A stretch of DNA of 64,000 bases, from NCBI GenBank assembly GCA_947184155.2, contig CAMXCT020002035.1:212501-276500 (forward strand). Reading direction: 5' to 3'. The translations under genes were made by a program, and so were the position numbers. Positions within the stretch are counted from its first letter, which is position 1. Each line of letters begins with the position of its first letter. The notes beneath the pieces are model-generated. The model did no database searches. It saw only the letters and a program-made list of their open reading frames with translations, and was not told the origin of the DNA. Source of the stretch: Cladocopium goreaui (Eukaryota; Sar; Dinophyceae; Suessiales; Symbiodiniaceae). Positions 61,263 to 64,000 of the stretch are shown one piece after another.

Positions 61263-61806
61263 TCATCCTCTGTTGCAGTCAACGGCTGCCGTGGCTGCGG
61301 GATCCGTGGGAAGGATGCGGCGGAAGAGCAGGATGTGGGGCTCAGGGGAATGAACTTCCTTGGATGTTACCAGGAAAAATGTCAGATTCATCATGGGGAT
61401 ATGATAGGGGGATATGATGGGAATATGATGTGGGGTACCTACAATTGAATGGGCGATTCATGGCGATTGTCCGTATTTATGTTAGTTTACTGAAGGGTAA
61501 GGGTGCTATTAAAAAAGGCAGAATAGGAGCAGTAGATTCAAGCTATTTCTGGTGGATATCACCGGAAAAACGCTAAAAACATCAGCAACTCCAGGCATCA
61601 TAATGGATCCATCCGCGGGTTTGTTGGTTCACCCCTGCAGCACGCCACTCTTTCTCCGGCATCAAACGACTCATGAAATTCGTCAAGATCCAAACTTTGC
61701 GGGCTGTGGCCTCATTCATGATCACATGACGGTACTCATAGCAATCATCCTGGTACTTCTCCGAATAGACGTTCTCTTCGGGAAAGCGGATTCTCATTCT
61801 CATCAT
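61263..61806 (-). CDS. CKS1: cyclin-dependent kinase regulatory subunit (CKS1 family)
   Basis: Two exons, 61597-61806 and 61263-61358 (TGA), joined by a GC-AG intron of 238 bp, giving about 101 residues. CKS proteins bind CDK and phosphorylated substrates and control cell-cycle progression. Conserved landmarks in order: VYSEKYQDDCYEYRHVIM, SRLMPEKEWRAAGVNQQ, RGWIHYD, then HSPEPHILLFRR across the intron. The phosphate-binding Arg/Ser/Trp set and the HxPEPH hinge are present. The segment ARKVWILTNFM between the YRHV strand and RLM appears a few residues longer than in plant or animal CKS. The start is provisional: three ATGs lie close together (61806, 61803, 61797), and a short upstream first exon is possible because an AG precedes the coding part. 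The C-terminal tail after LLFRR is short and Ala-rich. Confidence 0.92.
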
Positions 61807-61970
61807 CACCGGAAAAAAAAAGAGGGGGGCACCGGGCACCGCTTTCCAGTCGACTCCGGTGCAAAATGCGAGTCGCCGACTCGCCTTTTGATGTGGACCC
61901 TGAGCCAAAATGCTCTGCGGGATTGATGCCTTGATGTGGACATGTTTGGTGTCATAGCATGCAAAACATC

Positions 61971-62093
61971 TACCATCTGGTTATGACTAACAGTTCGCCA
62001 TGGAAAGATCCACCATGCTATTAAGAACGGTAAACCATCTATTTCGATTAGGGCCATGGCTTCCATGGCTATGTTAGTCATAACCAGAGGGTA
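61971..62093. mobile_element. palindromic element, family 1 variant, complete
   Basis: TACCATCTGGTTATGACTAA at the left, TTAGTCATAACCAGAGGGTA at the right, core AAAGATCCACCATGC. Lies about 165 bp upstream of the CKS start. Confidence 0.87.
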
Positions 62094-62609
62094 AATGGAT
62101 GTAAATGGTACATTCGATTCTGTTGGTATATTGATGTATATTGCATGAAGCGTTCATTTTTTCTTTTGTCAATTGCTTATTGCTTGACATCATGTGGGAC
62201 ATGGAATCCCCCATCTGCCTAACAAGAGATATCTACAATGCCAACGGATCAATAAACTCCGCTTGCTTAAGAATCGGAAGGTAACCTTCCAAAGCGTGAC
62301 AAGGTGCGATACCATCTGCGACAAAAAAAAACTATATCCCGAAAGTAAACAGCCTAGGGATGAATAAGAATCCGGGCCTGGCATGATGGACAGTGAAAAA
62401 TCCGTTGCAATTTGGTTCGTCCCTTTGCTCGGTCGATGATTTGGTGAAAGTATTCAAATCCTTTTAAGATATCACCAAACATATCATACACCTCATCACC
62501 ATTGTCATATCATATCATATCCCATCCATCGTTAATCCAAAATCGCCATTTCCTCCTTTCACTTTCGGCTTTCTCAAGGATCCGCAGCAGCTGCCCGGGC
62601 TTTCAAGGC

Positions 62610-63747
62610 CTGTCTCTGGCGTTCATGGCTGCGATGTGTCTCGGCGTCTCCCGCCTCTGGCGTTCTGGTGATCGCCGTTTCCCCCGGTTGTCATGGAAAA
62701 ATACGCTGCGAATGGTGGATTTCGGCGGATTTCGGCGGATTTCCATGTGTTTGTTTCCATTTCTTGGAGATTGCCTTCTGTTTTTGGCTCCAAATATGGT
62801 ACCCTTAGGTGATTAAAAACAACCTGTTGAGGTAATGAAACGAGTTGACATTGGTCGCCGGCATGCAAATATCCAAGGATGGGATCTAGCAACCAAAAAG
62901 AGGTTGAACATGTTTCAATGATTTCAATGATCCCAATTTGTCACCAACAAGGAACATGCTCTAACATGCTCTAACACTGTCTACACATTGTGCAAAGGAG
63001 TTAAGTCACGAAAAAAAAAATATAAGGTCTTGGATGATCATCATGAGGATACTTTGTAAGCGGCTACGAGTCTACGAGCATGCAAAATGTTAAATCAACA
63101 AGGGAGGACCCAAACCCTAGAGCAATAGACAATCACCCCCCAAGAAACAGGGAGCGAGCCTTGAAATTGTCAATTTTCAGCTCTACTCAAGGAATTATCC
63201 TCAAAAACTGAGAGTGACATGATTATCCACCCGCACCTCCCATTGAATCTCAAAGTGAACGTGTAGGAGAGGAAAGTAGCCTTACTTTGGGAGGGCTTGC
63301 CGGGACCTCTTTCGCCAGGATCTACTTTCGGAACTTTCAGGTGAGGATGGCGAAAAAAAATTACATCCCCTGTTTTGTGAACGCGGGATCTACAAGCCCA
63401 GAAGCCCCAGTTTTGTAATTCTGATCATCTCCTGGACATCGTAAGTGTTTCTGATTTTGTTCATGATGTGTTGATGGGGGATTCTCTTGGAAACCTTTTT
63501 GAAAAACTGAGGAGTTGAATCCATTGAGAAGCTACAACCTTGTTATTACCCTCTGGCAATGACTAACGCTTTGTTATTGAAAATGACCATGAATAGTGGA
63601 TTTTCCCATTAAAAATGGTGATTTTCCATAGTTTTTTGTATGTTTACCAGAGGGTAATTGAATTGACATATTAATTGACCACATTCACGGCAGGCATGGT
63701 GCGACCCGCCCCAGCTTCTCCTCCAAGAGACTCAAGCCATCTACCAC
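62610..63747 (-). CDS. two coiled-coil exons of an unidentified gene
   Basis: Exon 63706-63747 (AG acceptor, GT donor) reads VVDGLSLLEEKLGR; exon 62610-62654 (AG acceptor, GC donor) reads AGDAETHRSHERQRQ and could extend downstream into ALKARAAADP before a stop. Both are phase 0 and multiples of three, the style of the other genes. The gene continues upstream beyond the window. Function unknown. Confidence 0.4.
63547..63656. mobile_element. palindromic element, family 1, complete
   Basis: TACCCTCTGGCAATGACTAA at the left, GTATGTTTACCAGAGGGTA at the right, standard core. Confidence 0.87.
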
Positions 63748-64000
63748 CTGAATAATTCAGGCGGCTGCCCAACAGCAATGTGTGAGGTTGATGAACATTT
63801 TTCATAGTTTGTCAACAATCAATGTTTCAACAACCTATAAGATCCTCTAAGTCTCTAAATATTTCTAAGTGATGCAACCAACAAGACTACAAGACTTGGA
63901 TAAAATCTCACTGATGCCATCAACGACAAGTACGATGACATTTACCACGATCAGTGGAGACACTGAGTGCCAAAGATGAACCCCTCCTGGTAATCTAACG

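Noticed and set aside
1..64000. tRNA or rRNA genes, or a viral or bacterial insertion
   Set aside because: I searched by eye for tRNA-like cloverleaf motifs, rRNA core sequences and viral enzyme motifs and saw none; short or divergent examples could be missed without computation.

Overview
The window looks like nuclear DNA of a flagellated protist, most likely a dinoflagellate. The reasons are many very short exons (21-210 bp) in long repeat-rich introns, all confident genes on the minus strand, and, in genes whose protein families fix the reading frame, splice donors that are GC or GA nearly as often as GT, always paired with AG acceptors. No bacterial, organellar or viral gene arrangement is seen. 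The species cannot be named from sequence alone. Exons were assembled by eye from reading frame, phase and family conservation; there is no transcript evidence here.

Layout, read in the direction of transcription (high to low coordinates). 62.6-63.8 kb: two coiled-coil exons of an unidentified gene. 61.3-61.8 kb: a complete CKS1-type cyclin-dependent kinase regulatory subunit in two exons. 58.2-60.3 kb: exons of one or two unrecognised proteins. About 57.4 kb down to about 21 kb: a large coiled-coil gene whose better half strongly resembles the ciliary protein CCDC146 (MBO2 family). Inside one of its introns, on the same strand, lies a complete 13-exon sulfatase gene (45.83-34.82 kb) with signal peptide and a CTPSR active site. 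18.5-19.9 kb: a few weak exons ending in a stop. 17.6-11.0 kb: a complete secreted FKBP-type peptidyl-prolyl isomerase with 11 firm exons. 10.4-9.6 kb: a possible very small three-exon gene. Below 9.6 kb only isolated exon candidates and repeats are seen, plus two plus-strand open frames (2.1-2.3 kb and a frameshifted one at 6.8-7.7 kb).

Non-coding sequence is dominated by repeats. At least five families of short (about 100-185 bp) mostly palindromic elements are scattered through introns; the commonest begins TACCCTCTGGTAA and ends with the complement, in about 18 copies. They resemble non-autonomous DNA transposons or introner elements. There are also large AT-rich microsatellite blocks, a 2.3-kb ATC/CAT microsatellite inside a CCDC146 intron, a 21-bp array inside a sulfatase intron, a 260-bp tandem array at 55.6-56.7 kb, and a tandem array of roughly 180-bp units at the left end.

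The identified genes do not form a pathway: CKS (cell cycle), CCDC146-like (flagellum/centriole), sulfatase and FKBP (both with secretory signals) are simply co-oriented neighbours, as is usual in dinoflagellate genomes.
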